Assembly (NCBI RefSeq): GCF_027943255.1
Contig: NC_072895.1
Span: 74,836,001-74,900,000 of the forward strand
Length of the DNA: 64,000 bases
Direction of reading: 5' to 3'
Origin: Anastrepha obliqua
Lineage: Eukaryota; Arthropoda; Insecta; Diptera; Tephritidae
A program made the position numbers and the translations under genes. How positions within the stretch are numbered: the first letter of the stretch is position 1; each line of letters opens with the position of its first letter. Of this stretch, positions 1-11,337 are shown piece after piece. Under the pieces are notes generated by a model that made no database searches, was not told the origin of the DNA, and saw only the letters and a program-made list of their open reading frames with translations.

Positions 1-2065
1 GCTACACGTTGCTAAATCGGTCAAGAAATATTTAGAGGGGCTGAATTGAGAAATCTTGCCCCATTCGCCGTATTCCCATGACAGCATTTTTGGCCCAGTC
101 CTTGCAAAATTCATTTTTTTCCTAATTTCAGTTTGAATTTTTATATGTTTTGTACTTATGAATTGAATTTTCACTGTGCACTAAGTTTAATTTTTTGTAA
201 TAAATATGAATTGCTTTGCTTTTTATAACTTTTTTTGCACGTATTTCTAAGGAACGTATCTACTGTGTAAGAAAGTGTTGGGTCTAGTTCGTTAAATGAC
301 ATGATGCTGACATTTTGTGGAACAACGCCACATTAAGAACATCAATTCTTAATATTCCAAAAAATGTGGAAGACAGATTACTTCAGCTGCAAAGGAAATT
401 GGTAGTAAAGGAGTTCTCAACTAATAGGTTTGACTGCATGGTTTTTGTGACTACCTACCGAATCAAAGCATGCTGGAAACTAGTTGTTCATTTTTATTTA
501 TGTTAGTATGCTTGTGTATGCATGTTAGTATTCTGTGTGTGCATGCAATTGAAGAAAAACAAAAGCATCCATGAAAATAGCAAATTGAGATATTGGAGAT
601 AGTTTCACCATATTCCTAACAGAATAAAAATAAAATGTTATACAAATACAATTTAACTGTATGCAATAATAAAATAATATACCATTGGGTAGTGGGCAGT
701 GGAAAGCTGATGAGCTGCAGTTTGGTAGTCTTGGAGACGAGGTCAACTGCCCGTGAGGAGTGAGTGAGGTCAGTGGTCCAGTTTTCAGCTACTAGCTGGC
801 AGCCAGCTATCAGAGTTGCCTATTGTGAGCCTTAAAACAATCTACTATTCTACTGACCACTCGTATGAGCAAAATGGATGAGTGGATAAACGGTTGATTG
901 CTGTAGTTGGGAGTGTTGTGAGCTGTGTAGGAGCGGTGAGAGCAGCATGTAAACGTATTAAAATAATAAATGGAAAATTTAATTGAAGCTGTTTGCAATG
1001 CCCCCTTTCCCCTATACAATCAGTAGCAATAGCCTCTGCAGGAACAACTACAAGAAGAGTAATCAGATGCAGTAACCGAGTGTACTAAAGCTTTCTTTCA
1101 TATGGCATATGCATATCCTCCTTACAAATTCTTGTAATACGTTCATACTCACATAAGAAGATGTGTGTTTGAGTGCGAGCGTATTTTGCGGTTGTGTATT
1201 TGCCTTAACTATCATTGGTTTATTGTGCAATCAATTCTCTTTGCACACATGCTCATGGACCTGCATATCCGTTGTAGAGTTAAGCTATTTTGTTTCGTAT
1301 TTCTCTTCTGTAGGTGTATGAATGACTTGCATTCTTATTCAAGTTTTGCGGGCATTTTCTTTAAGTTTTCCCATCTGCTTTTACAAGTTTTATTGTCAAT
1401 TTAAAGTTTGTTCATGCTTTTGTTTTTTTTTTGCTTTATTTAGTTTGCAAATGATTTCTATGGATATCGATATGCATGTATGCATTTAGATGACAGCGAT
1501 TGATTTTCATGGCTTTGTACAATACATTTGATACATGCTTTAGCGAATGCGTGTGTATGCCAGTGTGCTTGAACATGTGAATAAATATATGAAAACTTCT
1601 GTCTATATGATTTTTTGCTTATTAGAAGTAAATGCTCGCACTCAATGCTCTCGTAACATAGTCTAACAATGTCGTAGATAGGTGATTGAAATACTTGAAA
1701 TAGACAGGTATGAATTTGTCCCTTTTCATTAAGAATACTCAAACTTTGGAGCTTTTTAAAGCCAGCAATTTAAGTGATGTTGCCACAATTATTATTTTTT
1801 TATTTTTATATATTGCAGCGTATTCTAGCATTGGGTATAGTGTCACTTGGATGACTTCTTCGTATAAACTAAGTTTAATTTCATGAAAAACGCGGTACAT
1901 GTTATGTTGCTCTTCAAAGCAGTAACCGTCTGTGAATTGTCTACGCAGAAAAGAAACGAGCGATGGTATTAAATTTTTGAAGAGAAAACTTCTTTAGAAT
2001 CGTTGGGAGAGATTTGAGACTCGATGAAACGAAAAAGCGACACTACGAAGCGTTATATGTTGATA
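1..2065. other. AT-rich non-coding DNA
   Basis: I see no gene, terminal inverted repeat or retroelement motif here. All open frames are short and unlike any family I know. Local T-rich and (TGTA)-type simple sequence is common. Confidence 0.6.
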
Positions 2066-2300
2066 CACGTATGTGTGTGGCTGCGTACTGCTGAGCCACG
2101 CTAGTATAGTGAGTATTGTAGTATGTATACTACACTGCCTATTACTTGCTTTGGTGTTTAGTTCAAGCGTCATACGTATGTATGTGTGCGCGCCTGCGTA
2201 TTACGGAGCCACGGTGAGCGAGAAGGCATTATGTATACCTATACCACACTACCTAATACTTGCTTAGACCAAGCGTCCTAGGAATGTTTGTGTGTATGTT
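2066..2300. repeat. Two diverged tandem units of about 110 bp
   Basis: The block CTGCGTACTGCTGAGCCACG near 2083 recurs as CTGCGTATTACGGAGCCACG near 2194. The block with TGTATAC, CACTGCCTATTACTTGCTT recurs about 105-110 bases later as CACTACCTAATACTTGCTT. Both units also carry ACGTATGT and a CAAGCGTC motif near their ends. This is an old local duplication with no coding content seen. Confidence 0.6.
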
Positions 2301-2418
2301 AGAACGTCTGTGTAATATACGCGTTACGACGCTCATAATAGCAACCGCGTGTGCTGTATTGCGTCCATACTTTTATATTCGTAAATATTTTCATTTTTAA
2401 ATACTTACCGCAATTGCA

Positions 2419-2961
2419 GGCGGTGTTGCAATATACCACAATCAAAATAACGGTGCTCGTATTGTAACTCCACAGATAGATCTGAATGCACAGCAACTAG
2501 AATCACTGTCTGTTCAGCTCTCTAAAGTGGGAGAAATATGTGCATGCGAAACCAGATTGAGCAATGGAAAAACAGTTTTAATTGTGGCAATTTATATTTC
2601 ACCGAATCAATCAATAAATACCATCACGGAATTCATTCACGAAAATTTAATAAAGTATTCACCAGAAGTATCGCGGATACTTAGAAAAGATTACGATAAA
2701 GTTCCAATGATTTTAAGTGGCGATTTTAACGTAAATTTTGTATTGGACACAGCGGTTCCTTTAATTGACTTTCTCAATACAACATTCAATTTAAAAATGT
2801 GTAACAATCGCACTGAATCGACAACACGATCGAAAACAACCATTGACGCGGTATTTTAAAGATATGTTGACAACATCGAAACCAAAGCATTTGTATCATA
2901 TTTTAGCTATCATAAGCCACTCGTATCATTTGCTGAAATTGAAAACATTGAGGATGAATAA
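2419..2961 (+). pseudogene. Endonuclease/exonuclease/phosphatase (EEP) domain relic, repeat-associated
   Basis: A single frame reads from GGVAIYHNQ at 2419 to a TAA at 2959, broken once by TAA at 2857-2859. Visible EEP signatures are an early GGVAIY strand, the core VAIYISPN, the metal-binding SGDFNVNF and a terminal YHKP carrying the expected histidine. The domain is the fold used by AP-endonuclease-like nucleases of non-LTR elements and of proteins found beside PIF1/Helitron-type helicases in arthropod genomes. The amino-terminal part, including the metal-binding glutamate, is missing; GCAG just before 2419 could be a splice acceptor or a deletion edge. No RT or helicase is directly attached, and the nearest helicase is the Helitron at 6.5 kb, so the parent element is unknown. 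AATAAA-like sequences follow the stop. Confidence 0.75.
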
Positions 2962-5900
2962 TAATAAAATGAAGAAAATAAAATATGAACTTTACAGCAA
3001 TATTATAATGAACCTATAATTATCCCGCTCCTAATGCTGCTTTCGTCTCATTCTCTCTCAGTTTGTTTTACGGAAGGTTTCACTTCTATCGCGTCTAACC
3101 GTTAGACTGGTATTTTTTTTTTTATATTATTGAATAAACGTATAATATCTTAAAAATTTTGAGCAAAATTTACGAAGTTATGAGTATTTGAGAGTACACT
3201 ACTGCAGGCCAGGATTCTTTACCTGCTCGGCTTTAAAGCGGTTTCCTAAAACTTGTTATTTTTGAAGTCCCGCTCGCCGAAAACTCAATGATTGTTGTAC
3301 CGTTTTGAGATTTTGCACACTACTTCTTCACATAAATCACTATTAACCCTAGGACCTTTTCTCGGTTGCTTTTTTTAATAATTAGTAGTCATAAAAGAAC
3401 AAAATAGCCGAGTTTTGTTTTAGCGAAAATCAGTTATTTTGGCTTCCAGGTGCTACGAAGAATTGAGAAAGGTGAAAAAAATGCCTCCTAGGGATATCTC
3501 GAGAGACATATCGCTTAACATGATCGGCGCGATAGCCACCTAAGAGCCATCTAATCCGAGATGCTGTTTTTATTTTCTTTAGGATTTTCTTTTTTACATG
3601 GTGGGTCCCAAGCCCAGGGCATAACTAGATATCCTAGGCTTTTTCACCTTCTCACATTAGCTCGCTTCCAAACGTATGTTCTGAAGCTACCCAGTTGGTT
3701 GAGGCCCGGAGGTTGTGAACTGCCTGAACCGCTTGCAGAAGAATCGTCCTGACTCCCAGTTGGATGGCGATCAGAAACTTTTTCCTCTTGAGTGTACACG
3801 GAATCATCCTCGCATGCTACGCATCCTAGGCTTAAAAAGCTTGCTACGATAATCCTACGTAGGAATATTTGTGCTTTGAACCCCTATTTTTGCTTCTGTA
3901 CAAATCCACTTAAACGGAATGAGCCTCGCTACTCAAAATAGCTTTCGAAAAAAAAATTGTTGTCCAGTTTTCATTGCGCTATTATGACTTTTACGATTCC
4001 AGTTCCGTCATACCAGGCCAAGCCGAATAAAAACATATGATATGTTTACAAAGGCAGTTAAAAATCCAAAATAAACAACACATCATATCGGGGGTCACGC
4101 GGAAATCAATTTATGCTACTATCACATCGCTTTCTGACAAAAAATCTGCTTGGGACCCGGTTAACAGTCCAATTGGTCAAATCCGCTTGACACTCAATAG
4201 TTTATATCAGTGTCAGTCTCACTACCAAATAGTCACATCTAATGTTTTAAACCATTCCAATGGCGCAGCCATGATGAAAAGCCTAAGGAACGCCTAATGA
4301 TATTCTTAGAGGAAATATAATTTCGCTCAGTTGACTTACAACTAAATACGGTTACGCATGGCCGTCTTTGAGAAAATAAAGCAATATTTTTCGTCAACAG
4401 AATGCTAAAGCCTACAACTAAGCAGATAGTAAACGAGCCGCAAATGCCAGTGTGCATGCGAGATACGAGAAAGGACACACACAATGCTTGTTTTCACATG
4501 TAATAAATATGTATGTGCGCATGTATTGTACACTGGAGCTCCTTTCGTAGAAATTCACTACGATACAAAAGTTACGCAGAAGTGTGTTTTGCATGCACCT
4601 CCGTATGCCTTCAAGGCCAATTAATATGTGTGAACCGACGAAATACAGTCCCAGAGGGTATGAGACATAAACACAAGCAGAATAAGGGGTCAACTACTTA
4701 GAGATAACTGAGTAGGAGAAAGTCAGACTACGTCTAGTGGAAGTATATATGTATATTTGTATTTATGTATGTCCAAATGCCAGCTGCAATGGCAAGGCGA
4801 GGCAAAATCCAAATAAATGCCTTGGCATAATAATAATACCAAATGACAACAACTAATATTCCATATGGCAACAGTTTTGATGTGGGAGAAACTACACCGC
4901 GGTAAAGTGGTGCGCAGATTAAAGCAACTTAGAGCCCAACAAAGGAAATTGGCGAATCAAGCACAAGGTAGCAAGAGAAATGGACTTAAAATTGAATTTA
5001 TGGCTGCACACACACACACACACACACACAAATGCCGCCACACACAATTTAGAGAAAGGAACTTTTAATGGTACACGAGACAGTCGAGACAGCAGCATAT
5101 TTACGAGTATGAAAAGCAAAAGGCTAATGCTAACAAATTAACTATTAAGAAGAAAGAACAACCATCATAAAGTCGAAGCAGTTGGCAAGCACCAAATGTA
5201 GAATGTACTCGAATATGTAATAGAATTGTATGTGAACGTATGAAGGACCTTAGAAAGAAGAGAGTGGAGAACAGTAAAAAAGTGGTGGCAGTACCACGTG
5301 TGCCTCTTCAAGGCAAAACAACTGATGTGCAATAAAGGGGAAAAATACGTACAAAGAGCTTGGAGCTATGATTTTGCCCCGCGCTATCGTGCATACACCT
5401 TCCTTTAATAAACCCAGTTATATATTGGTTTATGCTTCTGCAGTAACATTTTGGAATTTATGTCATAAAATGTGTTGCAGTCTTTAAGCCAATTGAATTG
5501 GCCTGACCAAAACCAAAGTTTGCAATTTTCCAACAGACAACAATATACTTGAATATTCTACTGATCCGGTATGCGAAATACATATACATATGTATGTTAT
5601 GTTTGTTCGTATGTATGCACTTGTATAATAAAGCAGAAACCATAAAGCCACATTCATCTTCTCGCAGGCTTAGGCAGATTTGACATTTTACCTTGATATC
5701 GAGTTATTAGCGACAAAACATTGGCTAAGCGTGCCAAGGTGCTTTGTTGAGCACAACAAAATGTGGCATGAGCACGTACACAATAGCAACAAAAATACGC
5801 ACAACCACAACACAAAAACTATTTTTTATTGCAACAATGGCAAGGATAATTGATTAAAGCTGGCAGTGAACTGGAATGAATTTTTAAGCTTCTTGACTTC

Positions 5901-6527
5901 AATTAATTTTGTTATAGCTAAATATTTGTATTTATGTGCTTATGTAAATGGGCTTAGTTTGAGGGTAGCGTTGTTAGAGTAGAAGTGGAAGCTTGTTGAG
6001 AAATACAAGATTTGCTTTTCTTTGTGATTCTAAAACTACTATTGACTTGTGAGGTATTCCCAAAAATGTGTTTAATTCAATTAGTTTTGTACTTACAATT
6101 GATAGTTCTGAAATGTTTTTAAAGTATGCTCGAGATGTGCCGCTTAATTAATACCAATGTATTTGTGTGGTAAATGAGTCAATGAAGTTTCTTAATGTAC
6201 TTATAGTTATAAATTTTAATAAAGTTTTTGAAGATTCAAACAAATATTTCGGCATTCTGGCCCAGTTAGATGTTGTTCAACTAAGAATGGTTTTATTATT
6301 CGCAAAATGAATTAAATTAGTATAGAATTAGGTTTAATTTAAGAAAAAAAACGATTATTATTATTATTTAAAATTCAGTAAAAGTTTTGCTAGTTTGTTG
6401 TGACGATGAAATAATTCAAAGCAAAAATACACATACAAAAATCGTTTTACAAATGAGATTGCGCAATCAAATTCGGTATAACATATTTGCTACTCTTATA
6501 CGGTACTCTTACTACGGTTTTCTGAAG
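2962..6527. other. Non-coding DNA with no recognised element
   Basis: No conserved protein or terminal repeat was found. The open frames at 3561 and 4037 resemble nothing I know. The stretch 4740-5060 is simple-sequence rich. It may be host intergenic or intronic DNA. Confidence 0.5.
5007..5030. repeat. (CA)12 microsatellite
   Basis: Twelve uninterrupted CA dinucleotides, followed by AAATGCCGCC. Confidence 0.97.
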
Positions 6528-6840
6528 TCTATAAACACTATGAAGTCTATTACACTATTTATAACTCGAGAACGGCTGAACCGATTTGGCTGAAAATTGG
6601 TGGAGAGGTAGCTTAGAGCCAGGAGACGGACATAGGATACTTTTTATCCCATTCGAATGCGTTCCCGTGAAGTCTCTATAAAATGTGGTATAACAAAAAC
6701 GCATCTGATATGGAATAACAAAACGCAAATGACAGCTAAACGTAATTTTGTCTATGGTTAAGTAGAAAATTTGATACTACAAATTTTGTCAGAAATATAT
6801 AATCACAGTAATTTGTATTCTCTTTGAATCATCATTATCA

Positions 6841-7303
6841 ATGACGCGACCAAGACGAAATAGACAAATCTTTCCCAACAAAGCCGTAATGCAAGAAGGA
6901 TACGAAACATTGCGAACGAAAGGACTGAAGAAGCACAAGGAATTGCCCGTGAAGAGCGCCGCGTTAGTATGGCTTGACTTCGTGCTTCTCAACCACATGA
7001 GCAAAGCGAGGCAGCCCGTGACATGGCTCGGTTGGCAATGCGAAATCGTCGAGCGAATAACAGAGATCAACAAGTAGATCATTCTCGGCGCACAAGAAGA
7101 GATTTACCAAGTACTGATTTGAATCGAGCAGCGTTTCGATATGATTGTAACACTGATTACTGCTTGCATCTTAGCGTTTTCATTGGGCCAATGAACGTTG
7201 TTTGCGAGTATTTTGGCGCATTGAAGTTTTCCGGAGAAACGCCCGGATTGTGTTGCCTTAGTGGAAGAGTGAAATTGCCATTGTTGACTTTTTTGGAGGC
7301 GCA
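6841..7303 (+). pseudogene. Helitron N-terminal region remnant
   Basis: An arginine-rich opening (PRRNRQIF, later MARLAMRNRRANNRDQQ) leads into LHLSVFIGPMNVVCEYFGA and SGETPGLCCLSGRVKLP. This cysteine-containing block precedes the Rep domain in arthropod Helitron proteins. Frames shift within the arginine-rich part. Right after KLPLLTFLEAQ the sequence jumps into helicase coding sequence, so the Rep domain and the first helicase motifs are deleted. The same jump occurs in the copy at 24-26 kb. Confidence 0.75.
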
Positions 7304-8210
7304 ATGATTTTATTGTCTGGCGACTTTCGCCAAACACCGCCAGTAATTCCAAGATCAACGGCTGCTGACGAAATAAACGCTTGCCTCAAATCATCGCATC
7401 TATGGCGCTCTGTGAAGAAACATCAGCTGACAACAAACATGAGAGTTGCATTACTTAACGATACATCTACTGAAGATTTCTCTGAGCAATTACTGACTAT
7501 CGGTAATGGTCGAGTACCTGTCGACGAATCGAGCGGATTGATTTCATTTCCTCAGATTTCTGTAACTTTGTCTCATCGAAAGACGAACTTATCAATAAGG
7601 TAATGGTGGAGTGAGCGAGCAAGAATAATAGCGGCTAAGAATAAAGATGTAGATGACCTAAACTACATAATTCAAAACGTTATCATTGGAGCAATGCTTT
7701 CATTCAAACCCATTGACTGTGTAACAAATGAAGATGAAGCCACCAACTATCCAATTGAATTTTTAAACTCCTTGGATGTGCCTGGCTTACAACCGCACAA
7801 TTTACGCCTAAAAGTTGGCCCCGTAGTAATCATGCTTCGAAACATAAGCCCACCAAAACTTTGCAATGGTACGCGTTTGGTGGTAAATAAATTGATAAAC
7901 AATGTGATTTACGCGACGATACTGAAAGGAAAATTGGAAGGTGAAGAATTTCTCATTCCGAGGATCCCAACCGATCTTCCGTTTGAGTTTAAAAGACTTC
8001 AATTTCCGATCCGTCTTGCAGTCGCCATGACCATTAACAAATCATAAGGCCAATCCTTGAAAGTTTGTGGTGTGAATCTAGAAAATCAATGTTTCTCACA
8101 TGGTCAATTATATGTGGCATCTTCACGGGTCGGAAAACCATCTGCAATGTTTGTTCTTGCAATAATAAAACAAGAAATGTCGTGTATCACAAGGTGCTTT
8201 ACTGAAGAGT
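7304..8210 (+). pseudogene. PIF1-like helicase of Helitron, C-terminal half, broken
   Basis: Two open blocks, 7304-7603 and 7694-8047, carry SGDFRQTPPVIP (helicase motif III region), LTTNMRV, LDVPGLQPHNLRLKVG, and VAMTINKS from the last helicase motif. The expected NKSQGQSLKVCG is broken by a TAA at 8044 in place of CAA; the frame then continues to the YVASSRVGKPS motif. Walker A and B motifs are missing through the upstream deletion. This class of enzyme unwinds DNA during rolling-circle transposition; the fragment cannot function. It is not a host PIF1 gene, because it shares truncation and end sequences with the second Helitron copy. Confidence 0.85.
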
Positions 8211-8326
8211 GCAATCTATTAAAGCTTCATTGAAATACTTGACTAATAAAAAAATTAACTTAATAAAATCAAAAATCTGCTTTTTTATAGCCTCTATGGC
8301 GGAACAAAGTTCGCCGGGTCAGCTCG

Positions 8327-9835
8327 TATTCGTATAAAAAATCTCATAAAAACATGCTTTGTTTGGTTTTCGTGAATCGATTTCTACAAAACTATGAAAA
8401 ATTTGGAAAAGTCAGAAATCGAAGTTACAATTATGGTAACACGGGCACAGTCTACAACTAATATTTGCAGAGAAATGATCGTTTCCAGTGGAAATCCCAT
8501 TAAGTGTTTCACATAAAAAAACAAGAGCCAATACTGTGCTCTTCAAATTAACTTTGTACATTACATTTGTTTTTTTATTTTTATTTTCATATTTCTTGCT
8601 AGCTTTTGTTTTTCGGGATAAGATAATTTTTCATTTATATATGACCCGGTGATTTGTATAAACTCACAAGCACATATATGAAATTTTTGCTATTTTTCGT
8701 ACAATCCTGTTTTTTTTTTTTGTTTAACAGTAACCTCATTTGTTAAATTTCTCAACTTTACCTGCATGAGCCAATTGCGGTGATTACCGGTGAAAGTACC
8801 ATAAAAAAGACAAAACAAGTATTCATAACATCCACTGAAGGTGACTTAGAATAAGAAAAAGAATATTTATTTCTTTGCAGTAAATCCTTTGGATATTTTG
8901 TTATCGCTACTGACCTTACTTACTCAAGCTATTTATTTCCTTTCTTAGTATCTTTTTGACAAATTGCTTTTGAATCACGGCCGCGCATGGCATATTAGTC
9001 GTAGGGATAGAGCTAAGCCAGGACTTGCTTTAGCTGAAATCTGTCACTTTATATACTCATGGCTACCTCCGGCATCCGGTGGTGTACTCGGCACAATCAC
9101 GCCCATACGAAGTAGCAACATTTGTAAAATGAAAGCTAGGTGGCAGTTCATCTCTTCTACTCGTTGCAGCACAGGATACAGGTGCATTTGTCACAGAAGA
9201 GTCGCGACATTCAAGATAATATATCTTAAGTACGTGTATAATTTATGCGCGACATGTAAAGTAAGAGAAGGTGGGGAAAAAATCTTCTTGAAGTTTGTAT
9301 GTATGTAGTTGCTCCTCACCACACAAATGCGCAAAACTGATGAACCAACCAACAACCAATAGTCAGCCAAATGTCTACACTCAGTCAAGCGTCTAAGTGT
9401 CCCTTCAACCCGCTCATGCAGTTACAAAAACAATTGTCCTGTCGTTTTCAACTGATTTGCTGATTTGGTTGTTGTTATTGTATAAGATTTATGCAACTGT
9501 AGGGCTTAGGCAAAAATGTCACATAAATGAAGGCGAATTTTGGTGGTATCCATGTGCCATGAAGCCTTTTACAAATTCTCCTCCATAATTCAAGTGTCAT
9601 TGTAATATTTGTTACTTCAATAAAATAAATTACTCACTAAATTCCTTCTTCACATTTATTTTTATTTTTCGTTTCAACTTAATTTTTTTGTTTATTTTGT
9701 AAAAAAAGATATGCATGACCAGCATTTACTTATATAATACAAGCCTAGTTTTTTACAGGTTTTATGATTAACTATTGCTTGCGACCAGAAATATATCATA
9801 CATAAGCCCACTGTTCCGAAAAACTACTAACATTT
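8327..9835. other. Non-coding DNA with no recognised element
   Basis: AT-rich DNA with poly-T runs. The open frame at 8964-9308 does not match any family I know and has no visible domain. No terminal repeats found. Confidence 0.5.
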
Positions 9836-10682
9836 TTAGAAACAGAAAAAACCAGTACATATTATAATACAAAGAACCGTAGGCCTTTTATTTTTGCAGT
9901 TGTAAGCATTTGTGTCAGTATCGCGACAAATAGACCAACAGTATTCGCCAAGCATATGCGTAATGCCTTTAAAGCGCTTTTCAATAGCCGCAATATCCTG
10001 ATGGAACCTTTCCCCATGTTTATCGCTACAAGCTCCTAAATCACCAGGGAAACAATCTAAATTATTGTGAAGGATATGGATCTTTAGCGACATTAATATG
10101 CCGATTTCGCAATATGCCGAAATCATTCCTGCCACAATATTTTTATAATTGTCAGCTCGTTTGTTGCCAAGAAACTGCTCAATAACGGCAACTGTGTCTT
10201 TCCGTGCACGTTTTTCGATAGCTTTTTGATGAAAATTCATAACTTGCAACTATTTTTTTTATCTGCGGACCACTGAAAACACCTTAAATTATACACATCA
10301 TTAAAAAAATAAAGTTACTAAAAGCCTTCGTAAAAAAAATACCTGCATGAATCTTTGCGCCGCTCAGTTTCGGAAAAATATTGCGCAAACTTGCAATCGC
10401 CTCGCCCTCACGATCCAGTTTTTTAACAAAATTTGATACGACACCGAGCTTAATGTGTAGTGATGGCAAAATGATTTGAGATGGCTGCACTAATGGTAGA
10501 TTTTCTATATTTTCTACGCCTACTTTGCAGCATGTTCGCGGCTTCCACTTAAATTCAGTGTAATGCTGATCTCTTTTGCGACCTTCCCATGTACACAAAA
10601 AGCAGTGGTGGGTTGGAAATCCTCGCTTAACACCCATAAGTAAGTTAATAATAAGTTGTTTAAAACTTTGGAGTCTAGTCAA
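9836..10682 (-). pseudogene. Uncharacterised invertebrate GERFHQDI-motif protein, two exons, frameshifted
   Basis: On the minus strand, exon 1 (10682 to 10343) reads HHCFLCTWEGRKRDQHY, then PLVQPSQIILPSLHIKLG and VKKLDREGEAI. Exon 2 (from 10282) begins VFSGPQIKK and, after a change of frame, reads FLGNKRADNYKNIVAGM, MSLKIHILHNNLDCFPGDLG, then SDKHGERFHQDIAAIEKR and LGEYCWSICRD. The CxxC-like start, the LPPLHIKLG block and ERFHQDI characterise a protein repeated in many arthropod and cnidarian genomes, whose function I do not know. It behaves like a mobile or captured gene, but I cannot name a superfamily. The reading frame changes just after IKKIV, and the N-terminal half of the family is missing, so this copy is dead. 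The family is recognised from memory, not from a search. Confidence 0.65.
10283..10342 (-). other. Probable 60-nt spliceosomal intron in the GERFHQDI pseudogene
   Basis: On the minus strand the segment begins GTATTTTTTTTACG and ends ATAATTTAAG. Removing it joins HAG to VFSGPQIKK in one frame (GCAG joined to GTGTTTTCAG), which restores the expected family sequence. The length is typical for fly introns. Without splicing the frame reads FFTKAFSNF and then meets a stop. Confidence 0.7.
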
Positions 10683-11032
10683 GTTATGCCGAAAATTTAG
10701 AAAAAGTTTTTTTTTTTAGAAAAAAAATTCAAGAAAATCTGAAAATTGATAAAAATTTTTTTTTTAATTTTACATAATAAAAAAATTTCCACGAGTCTGC
10801 CTGCAGAAATTCAGCGCGATTGGATCACGGAAAAAGGGTTAAAAATTGATCCAAAGTTTTTCACACAGGCGGACTACGAGCTCCATATTTTATGCATAAA
10901 AAAAAAAAATTCTGACGTGTACATGAAAATCGCCGACACACGTGTATTTTTATTTTTGCTCCCCTTTCCGAAAAAGTATATTTGGTTCATAGAACAAAAA
11001 AAAGTTCGTTTTTGTAACGCAGTGTTGTATGA

Positions 11033-11330
11033 CAAATACTCCTTTATATATATATATATATGTATATAATTGGCTCGTACACACTTTTTTTGGGTGTTTG
11101 GGAGAGACCTACAGTTTCAAGCCGACTCCGAACGGCAGATATTTTTTATGAGGAGCAGAAATGCACTCGGAGGTTTGCCATTGCCTACCGAGGGGCGACC
11201 GCTATTAAAAAAATGATTTTCTCAATTTTGGTGTTTCACCGAGATTCGAACTTACGTTCTCTCTGTGAATTCCGAATGGTAGTCACGCACCAACCCATTC
11301 GGCTACGACAGCCGCCAAATACTCCTTTAT
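11033..11330 (-). mobile_element. tRNA-derived SINE with intact 15-bp target duplication
   Basis: The body, 11048-11315, is on the minus strand. Its tRNA-like head near 11250-11315 reads, on that strand, GCTGTCGTAGCCGAATGGG (box A) and later GTTCGAATCTCGGTG (box B). A unique body follows, with GCGGTCGCCCCTCGGTAGG and CGTTCGGAGTCGGCTTG, and it ends in an (AT)n tail at 11048-11070. It is flanked by CAAATACTCCTTTAT at 11033-11047 and 11316-11330, a perfect 15-bp target-site duplication. That is what target-primed reverse transcription by a LINE machinery leaves. Pol III internal promoter boxes are expected from the tRNA origin. Confidence 0.9.
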
Positions 11331-11337
11331 TAATATA

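Larger units (their letters stand above)
6528..8326 (+). mobile_element. Helitron, internally deleted copy (plus strand)
   Basis: This region parallels the Helitron at 24168-25996 over its whole length, in opposite orientation: 5' part with CTATTTATAACTCGAGAACG, remnant of the Helitron N-terminal domain, PIF1 helicase remnant, and the 3' end GCGGAACAAAGTTCGCCGGG followed by CAGCTCG and T. The expected 3' terminus is CTAG before T; here it is CTCG, so one base has changed. The 5' end is degenerate and is placed near 6528 by comparison with the other copy. The HUH replication-initiator domain is absent, so the element could not have driven its own rolling-circle transposition. Confidence 0.85.

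Noticed and set aside
4865..5119. Open frames on both strands around the (CA) tract
   Set aside because: Kept open by the microsatellite, which encodes THTHTH or VCVCVC; no other support.
7304..8210. Host PIF1 DNA helicase gene
   Set aside because: The sequence lies inside Helitron ends, is truncated, and recurs with the same truncation at 24-26 kb.
11250..11315. Functional tRNA gene
   Set aside because: The head has A and B boxes, but no acceptor stem closes and it continues into the SINE body with a target duplication.
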